Counted from the stretch's first letter, positions 43,370 to 52,901 are shown. The stretch: 64,000 bases of DNA from UM-FILTER-37-12 sp964344965 (GCA_964344965.1 CAYFPJ010000002.1:62001-126000), one strand, 5' to 3'. The notes: generated by a model not told the origin, from the letters alone. Made by a program: numbers and translations.

Positions 43370-44548
43370 TTATTTTTCTAAAAGACTACACAACAAGTTA
43401 ATATCTCCACTACTAAGTTCTGGGTTATTTGGAAAATAAAATCCATTTTTGTGAACAAAATCAGCATTCTTACAATCTGCAGAGTCATCTATATATTTTT
43501 TATAAAAAGGCTGCTTGGTCATATCACCAGCAATAATTGGACGAATTTCAATGTTGGCTTTTTTGAACTTATTTTTATATTTTTGAAATAGATCTAGGTC
43601 TTTACAAACAACTGGCATAGCAAAATTGGAAACAACTTCCATGTGCCCTAGTCGTAAAGATATAAAATCGTTGTTTCCTTCTGTAGCTGTTTGGAATTTT
43701 TTGAAATTGTTTTCTCGCTTCTCTACTATTTCATCCCAATATCCAAGTTGAGCATTGCCAATGAATCCATTAATTTCAGTTGGTCTGGCGTTGTAAGCCA
43801 AATCATAAAAAGTATATCTAGCAAAAAAATCATCAACTTTATTGTTGGTTCTCAGCTGTTGTTGTTTGTTTTCTGACAAATTTCTATCCCAGCCATGAGC
43901 TCTGGTAGCAAGCAACATGGTATGAAGCTCTTCGTCATCAGTACAAATCATTCCTCCTTCGATAGTTGACATATGATGACCAACGAAAAATGAAGCTGTC
44001 GAAGCTAGACCAAAATTACCTAACAATTTACCACTGAACTTGGAGCCCAGTGCTTCACAATTGTCTTCAATGAGTAAAATATCATTTTCTAAGCAATATT
44101 TTTCAATCTTATCCAAGTCATCACAAAAGCCCAAAACATTGGTAATAAACAGAGCATCCAAATTTTTCTTACAATCCAATAAAGTGTTGGTCGAGATATT
44201 GAGTGTCTCTACTTCACAGTCAATTGGAACTGGCACCAAACCAAGCTGTATCAAGGGCATGACATTGGTGGCCCAAGTAAGTGCTGAAAAGCCAACCTTA
44301 TCACCTTTTTTTAATCTACCTAAGTTTAGTAAAGATTGAATCAGTACTAGATTGGCACTACTGCCACTCGTCACAAAGACGGCATACTTTCTTTCTTGTT
44401 TTTCGGCAAATGATTTTTCAAATTTTGAACACTCCTCACTCATGCTCAATACTTTTGACTTTGTAATAAAATCAACCAATTTCTTTTTAGTCTTGTTTTC
44501 GTTATAAAAAGTTGATTTGATCAGTTTAATCATAAGGCTGATTGTCAT
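43370..44548 (-). CDS. ColD-like GDP-4-keto-6-deoxymannose 3-dehydratase
   Basis: 392 residues, DegT/DnrJ/EryC1 fold. In the PLP-lysine position the protein has His (H191 in FFVGHHMSTIEGG) instead of Lys, as in ColD and the RfbH/E1 dehydratases that use PLP or PMP for 3-deoxygenation. The PLP aspartate lies in LIEDNCEALGSKF. It is therefore probably a dehydratase making the 3,6-dideoxy intermediate of colitose, not an aminotransferase. It overlaps the gmd stop by one base (TAATG) and is followed by the fcl-like gene. An alternative start at residue 6 is possible. Confidence 0.85.
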   Translation of the reverse strand: MTISLMIKLIKSTFYNENKTKKKLVDFITKSKVLSMSEECSKFEKSFAEKQERKYAVFVTSGSSANLVLIQSLLNLGRLKKGDKVGFSALTWATNVMPLIQLGLVPVPIDCEVETLNISTNTLLDCKKNLDALFITNVLGFCDDLDKIEKYCLENDILLIEDNCEALGSKFSGKLLGNFGLASTASFFVGHHMSTIEGGMICTDDEELHTMLLATRAHGWDRNLSENKQQQLRTNNKVDDFFARYTFYDLAYNARPTEINGFIGNAQLGYWDEIVEKRENNFKKFQTATEGNNDFISLRLGHMEVVSNFAMPVVCKDLDLFQKYKNKFKKANIEIRPIIAGDMTKQPFYKKYIDDSADCKNADFVHKNGFYFPNNPELSSGDINLLCSLLEK

Positions 44549-45600
44549 TAATCGAGATGCTTACTCGCGTCAGCACCCAATTCTGTAAATTCTGCCTCGA
44601 CCATAAGACGCACAAGATCATTAAATTTAACTTTTGGAGTCCATCCCAATTTTGTCTTGGCCTTAGAAGAATCTCCTATCAGTACGTCTACCTCTGCTGG
44701 ACGTAAATATCTAGGGTCAATTTCTATCAATGTTTTTCCACTTTTTTTATCAACACCTTTTTCTTCCAATCCTTCTTCTTGCCATTCAATCTCATACCCC
44801 AATAGTTTTGCAGACTCTTCTACAAATTCCCTTACACTATGCGTCTCTCCTGTAGATATCACATAATCTTCAGGAGTATCTTGCTGGAGCATCAACCACA
44901 TCGCTTCCACATAATCCTTGGCATATCCCCAGTCTCTTTTGGCATCTAGATTACCAAGATACAATTTTTCTTGTTTGCCAAGCTTGATTTTTACCAAAGC
45001 ATTGGTGATTTTTTTTGTTACAAAAGTACCTCCCCTTCTTGGAGATTCATGATTGAACAAAATTCCATTACAAACAAACATATCATAGGCCTCTCTGTAG
45101 TTGATCCCTATCCAGTGAGCAAAAACCTTAGCACAAGCATAAGGACTGCGAGGATAAAAAGGGGTTGTTTCTGTTTGGGGAGATTCCAATACTTTTCCAA
45201 ACATCTCGCTAGACCCTGCTTGATAAAATTTAGCTTTAATATTCATATCTCTCATAGCGTCAAGAAGACGTAAAGTACCAAGACCATCAGTATTAGCAGT
45301 ATATTCTGGTATTTCAAAACTTACTTTGACATGACTTTGGGCACCAAGATGATAGATCTCATCTGGTTGAATTTTTGAAATTACCCTTGAAATATTGGAG
45401 CCATCTGTCAAATCTCCATAATGGAGAAATAGTTTGACGTTCTCTTCATGTAGATCCTGAAAAATATGATCAATACGATCGGTATTAAAGCTACTACTTC
45501 TGCGAATTATTCCGTGGACTTCATAGTCTTTTTTCAAAAGAAATTCAGCTAAATAACTACCATCTTGACCAGTGATGCCTGTAATGAGTGCTTTTTTCAT
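44548..45600 (-). CDS. gmd: GDP-mannose 4,6-dehydratase
   Basis: 350 residues. The start ALITGITGQDGSYLAEFLL and HGIIRRSSSFNTDRIDHIF are unmistakable for Gmd. AQSHVKVSFEIPEYTANTDG and the SSEMFG...YPRSPYACAKVFAHW block supply the catalytic Thr/Ser, Glu and Tyr-x3-Lys. It forms GDP-4-keto-6-deoxy-D-mannose, the shared precursor for fucose, colitose, rhamnose and perosamine. The ColD-like and Fcl-like genes downstream suggest colitose. It is 3 bp after a putative glycosyltransferase gene. Confidence 0.97.
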   Translation of the reverse strand: MKKALITGITGQDGSYLAEFLLKKDYEVHGIIRRSSSFNTDRIDHIFQDLHEENVKLFLHYGDLTDGSNISRVISKIQPDEIYHLGAQSHVKVSFEIPEYTANTDGLGTLRLLDAMRDMNIKAKFYQAGSSEMFGKVLESPQTETTPFYPRSPYACAKVFAHWIGINYREAYDMFVCNGILFNHESPRRGGTFVTKKITNALVKIKLGKQEKLYLGNLDAKRDWGYAKDYVEAMWLMLQQDTPEDYVISTGETHSVREFVEESAKLLGYEIEWQEEGLEEKGVDKKSGKTLIEIDPRYLRPAEVDVLIGDSSKAKTKLGWTPKVKFNDLVRLMVEAEFTELGADASKHLD

Positions 45601-45603
45601 ATA

Positions 45604-46386
45604 CTATTTTATTTTGCTTTTTAATATTAACAAATGTTTTATTATTGGAAATTTTCTAATTCTGTATAAAAAGTAATTCTTTTTTGATTGGACTGATCTT
45701 TTGTTTGTATCCAATTTTACGCCATGCTTCTTACAAAAATTCACCGCACCAAGATCCCAAACACCTTTTTTTATAGCAGTGGAATAATAACTTACCGCAG
45801 GATTATTATTTCTATTCCACATCTTACTTCTTTTAACACTAAGAAAATGTTTTTGGCAACTTCTTGATCTCTCTGTTCCTTTCAATTCTACTTCCCAAGC
45901 ATTTTCACCGTCAACCAGCAAATCTAAGAAATCTTTTTTGTTCCAGATCGCAGACATGAGAGATGTCCTATATGGCGCCTGACTATCAATCTCACCTACT
46001 TCGGAGTAATCTTTGAAAGGCCTGTCTGGTCCTGGTGATGGGTATAGTCTTAGGTAAGCAACGTCTTCACTTTGTGCTATTTCCAGCAACTTTTCAATAC
46101 GTTTTGTATCGACTCTTTTATTCAAAAAATAATCTTCAATAAAAAATATAAAGTAATCACTTTCAATATTTTCTAGAGCAATCTTTATATTACTTGTCCA
46201 ATTTTTATCTTCTCCCACCTTTAGAGTTTTTACTCTATCATCTTGATAATCCAAATAGTTTGATATCAAATAAACAGGAAACGGACAGTCTGGCCAATAC
46301 TTAAAAAAGAAGGTAAAAAATGGTTTCCATACATCTTGGTAAGCATCAAATGAAGAGACTACAATTGAACAATTTTGGTTTTCCAT
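45604..46386 (-). CDS. Putative GT-A-like glycosyltransferase of unknown family
   Basis: 260 residues, no signal peptide. It begins NCSIVVSSFDAYQDVWKPF, a GT-A-like first strand, and has YFIFFIEDYFLNKRVD, where an acidic pair could bind metal, then LRLYPSPGPDR and LMSAIWNKKDFL. I recognise the pattern as one common in O-antigen loci but cannot name the family. It is surrounded by glycosyltransferase and GDP-sugar genes, which supports the call. Palindrome C fills the gap before its start. Confidence 0.6.
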   Translation of the reverse strand: MENQNCSIVVSSFDAYQDVWKPFFTFFFKYWPDCPFPVYLISNYLDYQDDRVKTLKVGEDKNWTSNIKIALENIESDYFIFFIEDYFLNKRVDTKRIEKLLEIAQSEDVAYLRLYPSPGPDRPFKDYSEVGEIDSQAPYRTSLMSAIWNKKDFLDLLVDGENAWEVELKGTERSRSCQKHFLSVKRSKMWNRNNNPAVSYYSTAIKKGVWDLGAVNFCKKHGVKLDTNKRSVQSKKNYFLYRIRKFPIIKHLLILKSKIK

Positions 46387-46423
46387 AACAATAAGTGAGA
46401 GGGCGTTGCCAATCTAAGTTTGA

Positions 46424-46506
46424 AGGCAGAAGTATGTCCCTTTGTCTTGAGCACGACTGCTTGCGACCTTGAGTTCGTGCCAAGACAAAGGGACATACTT
46501 CTGCCT
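46424..46506. repeat. Palindrome C: third hairpin of the A/B family
   Basis: Arms 46424-46449 and 46481-46506 are perfectly complementary over 26 bp. The 31-nt loop (46450-46480) reads GCACGACTGCTTGCGACCTT then GAGTTCGTGC, a diverged form of the A and B loops in the same orientation. It occupies the gap between two glycosyltransferase genes. Confidence 0.85.
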
Positions 46507-46527
46507 GAAGGGTACAACTTAACTTAA

Positions 46528-47514
46528 CTATTTTACCATACCAGCATCCTTGGCTCTAGATAAAATCTCCAAGACTCTTGCCTTGCTGGAATGTTTTGAC
46601 AAAATATCATTATATTCAATTTCCAGATCTAATTTATCATATTCATTACGTAAAAAATAGGCCATTTTCCTCAATTGATCCTGAAAATCATGTAAGTTGT
46701 CAAATTCCCAAATTCGTTCATAATTCAAGTTATCACTACTAGAATGATATATATCTATAGACTCTGTTAGTAGCAGACAATTATTTCCCAGTATTTCCCA
46801 AAATCTAGCTGTATCATAGCCACCACCTCCTACTGACACTCCTACTTTCGACTTAGATAATAAATTGTAAAACTGGCCAGGACTTTCTGTCCTCTCTACT
46901 CTATAAGTAAAATTGTTCTTTTCACAAAAATCAACAAGAAGCTCTCTCACGTATCTTCTCATCAGAGGATATTCATCTTGACCAAAAATACAAACAAAAT
47001 CAATATCTTTGGTAACACCTTTTTCATAATATTCTAAATACTTGGATTCTATTCCAAAAGGAAAAGGCGTGACCCCATACAAGTATGGCTTTTCTCTTTT
47101 GAAATAAAGTGAGCATTTCTCAATCATCTCCTTGTCTACTTTGCCCAGCTCATCATAATCACCTGTTACCAATTTTTTTTGAATTTCAAAATCATAACGA
47201 TTATTTTTACCGACTTCTGACCCATCTATGAAAACTATTTTTTTCCATTGTCCTATTTTTTGGGCCAGCTTTGTATTGGTGTTTTTTTTTCCCCAGACCA
47301 AAAAAATTAAGTCCGCACTCTTTGCAAAACTAGTAAAATCATCTTTATCCAATATTTTGTCTTTAATATTATTGGTGCGACATGGATAATCTGAAGAAAA
47401 TCTAAAAGATAATTCTGGATTTCCCTGCTGCAATGTGATGAGTCCGTCTATAATAGTATCACAAAGATAATCTTGTTTTTTGATTGGTGTGATGACTGCT
47501 ATTTTATAATTCAT
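46528..47514 (-). CDS. CgeB-like/GT1-type glycosyltransferase
   Basis: 328 residues. The C-terminal region has SKVGVSVGGGGYDTARFWEILGNNCLLLTE, which matches the donor side of CgeB/Glycosyl_trans_1_2-like proteins where the nucleotide is held by a glycine-rich turn and a Glu. The N-terminal half contains IFLVWGKKNTNTKL and IDGSEVGKNNRYDFE. No membrane helices. It overlaps the upstream GT4 stop by 4 bp. Donor unknown. Confidence 0.68.
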   Translation of the reverse strand: MNYKIAVITPIKKQDYLCDTIIDGLITLQQGNPELSFRFSSDYPCRTNNIKDKILDKDDFTSFAKSADLIFLVWGKKNTNTKLAQKIGQWKKIVFIDGSEVGKNNRYDFEIQKKLVTGDYDELGKVDKEMIEKCSLYFKREKPYLYGVTPFPFGIESKYLEYYEKGVTKDIDFVCIFGQDEYPLMRRYVRELLVDFCEKNNFTYRVERTESPGQFYNLLSKSKVGVSVGGGGYDTARFWEILGNNCLLLTESIDIYHSSSDNLNYERIWEFDNLHDFQDQLRKMAYFLRNEYDKLDLEIEYNDILSKHSSKARVLEILSRAKDAGMVK

Positions 47515-48572
47515 AAATTTACTAATTCTTTTACGGTCTTATCAATTAAATTTTCTAGACTATACTCCTGGACAATTTTCTTTGCCAATTTATGACTAAC
47601 GTCTGTCTTATCTTTTCCTCCCATTTTCATTATATTGGAAATTTTTTTAGCCAATTCAAATTTGTCTTCTTTTTCTAAAATTAAAATATTTTTAAAATCT
47701 CCAAAAACATTTTCAAAAGTCTTATTCAGAGCTATTGCTGAAGTGCCGCAAGACAAGCTCTCTAAGACAGCCTTATCCATCCCACCAGTCTGACAAAGAT
47801 TGACGCTCAAGTCTGCTCCACCATATACTGCTGCCATGTCTTTGTTGGGAACATCACCAACAAAATTAATATATGATCTCAAATTATTTGAATCTACCAA
47901 AGATTCTAACTCTGCCAAGTACTCTTTGTCATCAATATAAATAGGTGATCCAACCAAATCCACCTGAATACTTGTAACACCTTCTTGATTTACTAAATGG
48001 TCGATGGCCATAATCAAAAGCTTCTGATTTTTGATATGACTAATACGACCAACATAAATAATTTTAAAAATCTCATCAGTAGAATTATTGGTATGACACT
48101 GAAACTTATCTGTATCAATACCATGGCCCAGTATTTTTACTTTTTTACTGTCTAGTAGAAAACCATCTTTTGACGCCGTAAAAATCCTGTGTGTTAGGGC
48201 CTCAGCCAATTTCAATTTGATATTTACTGCTTTGTGTACATACCAAATAATTATCTTCTTACCAAGTAATCTCCAAACAAGTCCTCCCAAAATCACGTAC
48301 TCCGGATTCATATGTACAAAGACGCGATCATAGTCTTTTCTCTTCTCCCAGATGTATTTATAAAATCTGTAGAGATATTTGAAACGCGAAGAAATAACTT
48401 CTTTTCCCAAACTCAAGACCTCCACATTGCTTGGCAAGTCGTATTCTCCTTTTTCAAGACATATTACAGTTACTTTTTCAAATTTATTAGCAAACTTTTT
48501 GAGCCAATCATGAAAAAATCCCAATACACTGTCATTGATATCCACTTTTTGTGTCAGTATTAACAAATTCAT
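47511..48572 (-). CDS. GT4-family glycosyltransferase
   Basis: 353 residues, GT-B. The linker is KVKILGHGIDTDKFQ, the donor domain starts IIYVGRISHIKNQKLLIMAIDHL, and GGMDKAVLESLSCGTSAIALN carries the EX7E motif (first Glu in VLES). The N-terminal region has VFVHMNPEYVILGG. It is in a run of four consecutive GT4 genes joined by 4-bp overlaps (47511-50655), a layout typical of repeat-unit assembly in order. Sugar specificity is not readable. Confidence 0.92.
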   Translation of the reverse strand: MNLLILTQKVDINDSVLGFFHDWLKKFANKFEKVTVICLEKGEYDLPSNVEVLSLGKEVISSRFKYLYRFYKYIWEKRKDYDRVFVHMNPEYVILGGLVWRLLGKKIIIWYVHKAVNIKLKLAEALTHRIFTASKDGFLLDSKKVKILGHGIDTDKFQCHTNNSTDEIFKIIYVGRISHIKNQKLLIMAIDHLVNQEGVTSIQVDLVGSPIYIDDKEYLAELESLVDSNNLRSYINFVGDVPNKDMAAVYGGADLSVNLCQTGGMDKAVLESLSCGTSAIALNKTFENVFGDFKNILILEKEDKFELAKKISNIMKMGGKDKTDVSHKLAKKIVQEYSLENLIDKTVKELVNL

Positions 48573-49648
48573 ATTCTAGCTTTTTCCCAAGATTGTTTGT
48601 ATAATTTCAAGATTTCACTCTTGCTCGGCAAGCTCAAAGCTGTCTTTCTAGCCATGGCACCAAGATTCTTTCTCAATTGACTACCCTCAATCATCTTTTT
48701 CATAGCATTTAACAAGGCAGGTCTTTCACCAACTGGTATTATCACTCCACTTTCTCCATCTTTGATCACTTCTCCTGCCAGGCCAACATCTGTCATGATA
48801 ATTGGTAAGGCAAAGCTGGCCGCCTCGACCACCACCATCCCCCACCCCTCGCTGTCTGAGGTCAGAAGGAGGCAGTCAGCTTGACTATAGAATTTTTCTA
48901 ATTCATTTTTATCTTTATGTCCAAGTAATTTAATATTATTTTCCAATTTCAAATCTACAATCTTCTTTTTCAAACTATCTCTTTCTGGCCCATCTCCTAC
49001 TACCCATAGTTCAATGTTTTGTTTTTCTTTCAAGATCTCAGACATGGCTTCGATTTGCAATTCAATATTTTTTACTGGGACTAAGCGTCCAACTGTCAAA
49101 AAGATAAACTTATCAGAATTTTTTACTTTCTGGTCATTACTATGTAATTTGACGTCAGAAAAAATCGGAACGACAGTAATTTTACCACCTACAATCCCAT
49201 ACTCATCAATCAAATTACTCTTTGATCTTTTACTTACAGTACGTACAGCATTTGCTCTTTTCAAGACAAATCTTGATATTTTATTGCGAAGCCAATTTTG
49301 TTTTTCCCAACCATGGACTTGTATCTCTAGACCAATATTAAATTTTTTAGCCAAAATCAATCCCACTAAAGCTAAATAATACTGATCTTGAATTGTTATC
49401 ACTGTATATCTACTATCTTTACAAAGTTTTTTTGCTATTTTGTAAATTTTCAAGAGAGTTGTTACTTTTAAATTTCCTTGTACCCCAAAAACAGAGACAT
49501 TACTAGAAATATCCAACTTACCATCGTCTCTAGACGGCACAACCACAGTATACAAATCCACTAAACTTCCATAATCCCTTATCCTGTTGGCCAGGACTGA
49601 ATCTTTCACTAAAGCTGAATTGTCTAGTCCCAAACTCAAAATCTTCAT
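48569..49648 (-). CDS. GT4-family glycosyltransferase
   Basis: 359 residues, GT-B. ITVVPIFSDVKLHS is the linker, FLTVGRLVPVKNIELQIEAM opens the donor domain, and LLLTSDSEGWGMVVVEAASFALPIIMTD is the EX7E block (E in SEGWG and VVEA). The N-terminal half shows QVHGWEKQNWLRNK. Retaining chemistry with a nucleotide sugar is expected at the cytoplasmic face. It overlaps both neighbours by 4 bp, so it is translationally coupled in the glycosyltransferase run. Confidence 0.93.
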   Translation of the reverse strand: MKILSLGLDNSALVKDSVLANRIRDYGSLVDLYTVVVPSRDDGKLDISSNVSVFGVQGNLKVTTLLKIYKIAKKLCKDSRYTVITIQDQYYLALVGLILAKKFNIGLEIQVHGWEKQNWLRNKISRFVLKRANAVRTVSKRSKSNLIDEYGIVGGKITVVPIFSDVKLHSNDQKVKNSDKFIFLTVGRLVPVKNIELQIEAMSEILKEKQNIELWVVGDGPERDSLKKKIVDLKLENNIKLLGHKDKNELEKFYSQADCLLLTSDSEGWGMVVVEAASFALPIIMTDVGLAGEVIKDGESGVIIPVGERPALLNAMKKMIEGSQLRKNLGAMARKTALSLPSKSEILKLYKQSWEKARI

Positions 49649-50655
49649 ATATTATGATAAATATCCAAAAACTCCTCGGCAATCTGTTCCCAAGAATGCG
49701 AATAATCGAATTGGGCTACTCTATTTTTATATTCTTCGTAGTTATTATTGTCTAATAAAAAAAGAATTTTTTGCTTTATACTCTCTTTGTCGAGAGGATC
49801 TACAAATATTCCTATATCTCCAAATCTATCAAGCTGACCAGTCTCTCTTGTCATAATAAATGGCTTACCAAGACTGACGGCATCTAGTATAAAATTTGGA
49901 TATACATCACTTATAGAAGGCAGAATAACAGCATAGCTTTTTTTTATTTCTTCCAACAAATCATTATAAGATAATTTTGAAACCATTTTTAATTCTACTT
50001 CTTCATTATCACTTTTTATTTCCAAAAAAACTTTTTTGAGTAAATCCAAATTTTTCAACCGAATAGGACGTCCTGCCCATAAGAATATTTTTTTATTTCC
50101 TGTACCACTTTTCCAACTTTCTCGTTTAGTATAATAATTTTCCACCACAAAATTTTTCTCTGTTTTCAAATCATATTTATCTTCAAAAATTTTCTTCTGC
50201 CATACAGTATTAAAGGCCAATGCTGTGCTACTCCTAATAGTGAAACCTTGTAGAGAATAAATTAATTTTTCTTTTAGAGACAAGACTGGGGTCTGTTTAT
50301 TGAAGTCTGATAGGGTAATCAATTTACCACCACGATTGATATATGTCTCCCACAAAAAATCACCGCTGACTCGCAATACGATCCTCTTTCTCCATATCTT
50401 GGCAGCACACACAGCAGGCAATCCTACACTAAATGTATCAAGAGCTATCACAAAATCTGCAGATCGTACTTGAAAAAAAATCCTAAAAAAATAAAAAACG
50501 TGCCTAACAATTGGAGGAAGCTTTTTTTCAATTTTATAAAAAAATACCCCTACTTCATGATTTTTTTTAGAAAATTTGTCTTTTAGATTTTTGGCATACT
50601 GGGCTGGACCACCGACATCTGGTGGATAGACTCCTGTAGCGATGATAATCTTCAT
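49645..50655 (-). CDS. GT4-family glycosyltransferase
   Basis: 336 residues from the ATG at 50655, which gives the standard start MKIIIATGVYPPDVGGPAQY. A longer start at 50718 would lie inside palindrome E and lacks family support. It has LRVSGDFLWE, IFLWAGRPIRLKNLDLLKKVF and ILPSISDVYPNFILDAVSLGKPFIMT with the donor-site acidic residue replaced by Asp (DAVS rather than EAMA). The final block is FDYSHSWEQIAEEFLDIY. The start codon is two bases outside the left terminus of palindrome E, so its leader mRNA is formed by that element. Confidence 0.9.
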   Translation of the reverse strand: MKIIIATGVYPPDVGGPAQYAKNLKDKFSKKNHEVGVFFYKIEKKLPPIVRHVFYFFRIFFQVRSADFVIALDTFSVGLPAVCAAKIWRKRIVLRVSGDFLWETYINRGGKLITLSDFNKQTPVLSLKEKLIYSLQGFTIRSSTALAFNTVWQKKIFEDKYDLKTEKNFVVENYYTKRESWKSGTGNKKIFLWAGRPIRLKNLDLLKKVFLEIKSDNEEVELKMVSKLSYNDLLEEIKKSYAVILPSISDVYPNFILDAVSLGKPFIMTRETGQLDRFGDIGIFVDPLDKESIKQKILFLLDNNNYEEYKNRVAQFDYSHSWEQIAEEFLDIYHNI

Positions 50656-50656
50656 A

Positions 50657-50816
50657 AGACCTCTTGCAAAGTAAGCATAACGCACGAAATTGTCAGATTT
50701 CGAGCCATAATTTTTCAAAAATTTTTGCAGTTTAGCCTGAGCTAAGCTAAAAAAATTTTAGGAAAATTTGGCCGGAATATGGGAATTGTAGTGGATGGTT
50801 ATTTTGTAAGAGGTCT
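50657..50816. repeat. Palindrome E: 160-bp miniature inverted element
   Basis: Termini AGACCTCTTGCAAA (from 50657) and the complement ending at 50816 match at 13 of 14 positions, and imperfect complementarity continues toward the centre (TAGC-CTGA-GCTA near 50736). The element fills the whole gap between two GT genes: one end overlaps the stop codon of 50815-51936, the other is next to the start codon at 50655. It shares the core AAATTGTC-GATTTCG (50687-50702) and its length with element D1 at 56472-56633. Confidence 0.75.
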
Positions 50817-51936
50817 ATACCATGTCTTGCATTATTTTATTCATATCTCGAGAAATCAATTCCCATGAATATTTTTCTTCTACCATTTTTTTAGCATTCT
50901 CTACCACTCTCGAAACTTCCTCTTTATTTTTTTCATCTAAAATATATTTTATTTTTTCGGCAATACTTTCTGGATTTTTCACCTGACAAAACCAGCCAGT
51001 TGGAATTTGCCCTGAAGTATTTGAAGGGTCTGTCAAAAAATCTGGAATTCCTCCAACTGGAGTAGCAATGACCGGCACACCCATTATCATTGCCTCAAGA
51101 AATGCATTACCAAGACCTTCTGACAAGCTAGGACGACAAAATATGTCAGCCTGGAGCAGCTCATTATAGACTTCTATATTCTGGACTTCGCCAACAAATT
51201 TTACTTTATCTTCGATATCTAAATCTTTGGCTGATTTTTCCAACTCTTTCCGCAACTGACCGTCACCAAGTATCCTCAAAACAACATTATCTCTTTCTAA
51301 AGTCTTCATTGCTTTAATCAAATCACCAACACCATTCTTCTTAACTAATCGTGAGGCTGTGATCACTATTTTTGTATGACCCTTCTCTTGTTCCGTGTTA
51401 TATGTTCCATGTTCTATGCTAATCCCATTCGGGACCACAATAACTGGACATTTCGCTCCCATATCCCTGGCCCATTCAGCCAAATAATTACTTATAGCCT
51501 GTATCCTATCAGCACTTCTAAATATTTGTTTAAAATAAGGCCAAACAAACCAAACATGTTTATAAATATGCCACTTGCTATCCCCTTCCTGCAAAGTAAG
51601 CAAAAAAGGAATATCTTTATTCTTCTTTTTAAATCTAAGACTAGAAAATCCTGCATAGCTAGCCATAATAGAGCAAACCATGTCGAATCTTCCCAATTCT
51701 TTTGCCTTTTTCCAACCACCAAAAATGAGGCGAATTTTGTCCCATTTATTCCCCTTCCCTATACGATATACAGCAATATTACCGACTTGCTCAAAATCTG
51801 ACAAACCAGGCCTTATCTTAGCTGTAATCATCACAAATTCCATTGTCTTTATCCTGTCAGTAATTTCTTTTACTGCCACTTCTGCTCCTCCAATCAGTGG
51901 GAAGTAAGCTGTCGAAAAAATTAAAACTCTTTTCAT
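50815..51936 (-). CDS. GT4-family glycosyltransferase
   Basis: 373 residues. The start LIFSTAYFPLIGGAEVAVKEI is typical of GT4. It has VPNGISIEHGTYN, VITASRLVKKNGVGDLIKAM and the donor block FCRPSLSEGLGNAFLEAMIMGVPVIATPVGG with both EX7E glutamates. Retaining transferase, donor unknown. It is translated right after the UXS-like gene (4-bp overlap), behind the promoter at 52902-52930. Its stop codon overlaps the terminus of palindrome E. Confidence 0.95.
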   Translation of the reverse strand: MKRVLIFSTAYFPLIGGAEVAVKEITDRIKTMEFVMITAKIRPGLSDFEQVGNIAVYRIGKGNKWDKIRLIFGGWKKAKELGRFDMVCSIMASYAGFSSLRFKKKNKDIPFLLTLQEGDSKWHIYKHVWFVWPYFKQIFRSADRIQAISNYLAEWARDMGAKCPVIVVPNGISIEHGTYNTEQEKGHTKIVITASRLVKKNGVGDLIKAMKTLERDNVVLRILGDGQLRKELEKSAKDLDIEDKVKFVGEVQNIEVYNELLQADIFCRPSLSEGLGNAFLEAMIMGVPVIATPVGGIPDFLTDPSNTSGQIPTGWFCQVKNPESIAEKIKYILDEKNKEEVSRVVENAKKMVEEKYSWELISRDMNKIMQDMV

Positions 51937-52868
51937 ATACGATTACTGAAATCTGAAATGGTCATTTTCAGTCCTTCTTCCAAGCTAACACTTGGCTCCC
52001 AGTCCAACAATTCTTTTGCTTTGTCAATTTGTGGCTTGCGTTTTTTGGGATCGTCAATTGGTAAATCTTTGTAAACTATTTCACTTCTTGAATTTGTCAA
52101 ATCAATGACTTTTTTGGCCAGGTTCAAAACACTGTCCTCAACAGGATTACCAAGATTAATTGGACCGGTAATTTTTTGGTCCGAATTCATCATTTTTATC
52201 AGACCACCAACCAAATCATCTACATAGCAAAAGCTTCTTGTCTGACTACCATCTCCATATATTGTGATATCTTCATTTTTCAATGCTTGTAAGACAAAAT
52301 TAGAAACTACTCGACCGTCATCAAAGGCCATCCGCGGACCATAGGTATTAAAAATCCGCACAACTTTAATTTCTATACCATGCATGCGGCGATAATCGAA
52401 ACAAAGAGTTTCAGCACAACGTTTACCTTCGTCATAACAAGCCCTTGGTCCAATTGAATTTACATTTCCTCGGTAATCTTCTGCTTGCGGATGAACCTCT
52501 GGATCACCATACACCTCCGAAGTAGAAGCCTGCAGGATCCTGGCATTATGTTTTCTAGCTAAACCAAGCATGTTGATTACTCCTATAGTATTAGCCTTGA
52601 TAGTACGTACTGGATTGTCTTGATAGTGCACAGGTGAAGCTGGACAAGCCAAATTGTAGATCTGGTCTATTTTGTCATCCAAAAAGAAAGGTTCAATGAT
52701 ATCGTGCTCTATAAATTCAAAATTGTTATTTGACAGCAAGTGATCTATATTTTTTCTCGATCCAGTAAAAAAATTGTCAACACAAACAACCTGATACCCA
52801 AAATCAAGTAATTTTTCACAAAGATGGGAGCCAATGAATCCTGCTCCTCCAGTTATCAAAATTCGCAT
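51933..52868 (-). CDS. UDP-glucuronate decarboxylase (UDP-xylose synthase) family
   Basis: 311 residues, extended SDR. ILITGGAGFIGSHLCEKLL is the NAD site, NLACPASPVHYQDNPVRTIKAN is the UXS signature block, and STSEVYGDP with YDEGKRCAETLCFDYRR supplies the catalytic residues, the YDEGKR form being specific for UDP-glucuronate decarboxylases. RIFNTYGPRMAFDDGRVVSNF is also standard. It gives UDP-xylose from UDP-glucuronate. It is the first gene of the glycosyltransferase operon and is preceded by a recognisable promoter. Confidence 0.94.
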   Translation of the reverse strand: MRILITGGAGFIGSHLCEKLLDFGYQVVCVDNFFTGSRKNIDHLLSNNNFEFIEHDIIEPFFLDDKIDQIYNLACPASPVHYQDNPVRTIKANTIGVINMLGLARKHNARILQASTSEVYGDPEVHPQAEDYRGNVNSIGPRACYDEGKRCAETLCFDYRRMHGIEIKVVRIFNTYGPRMAFDDGRVVSNFVLQALKNEDITIYGDGSQTRSFCYVDDLVGGLIKMMNSDQKITGPINLGNPVEDSVLNLAKKVIDLTNSRSEIVYKDLPIDDPKKRKPQIDKAKELLDWEPSVSLEEGLKMTISDFSNRI

Positions 52869-52901
52869 AAATAAGCCAAATATTCAAAAAATTACAAACA
52901 T

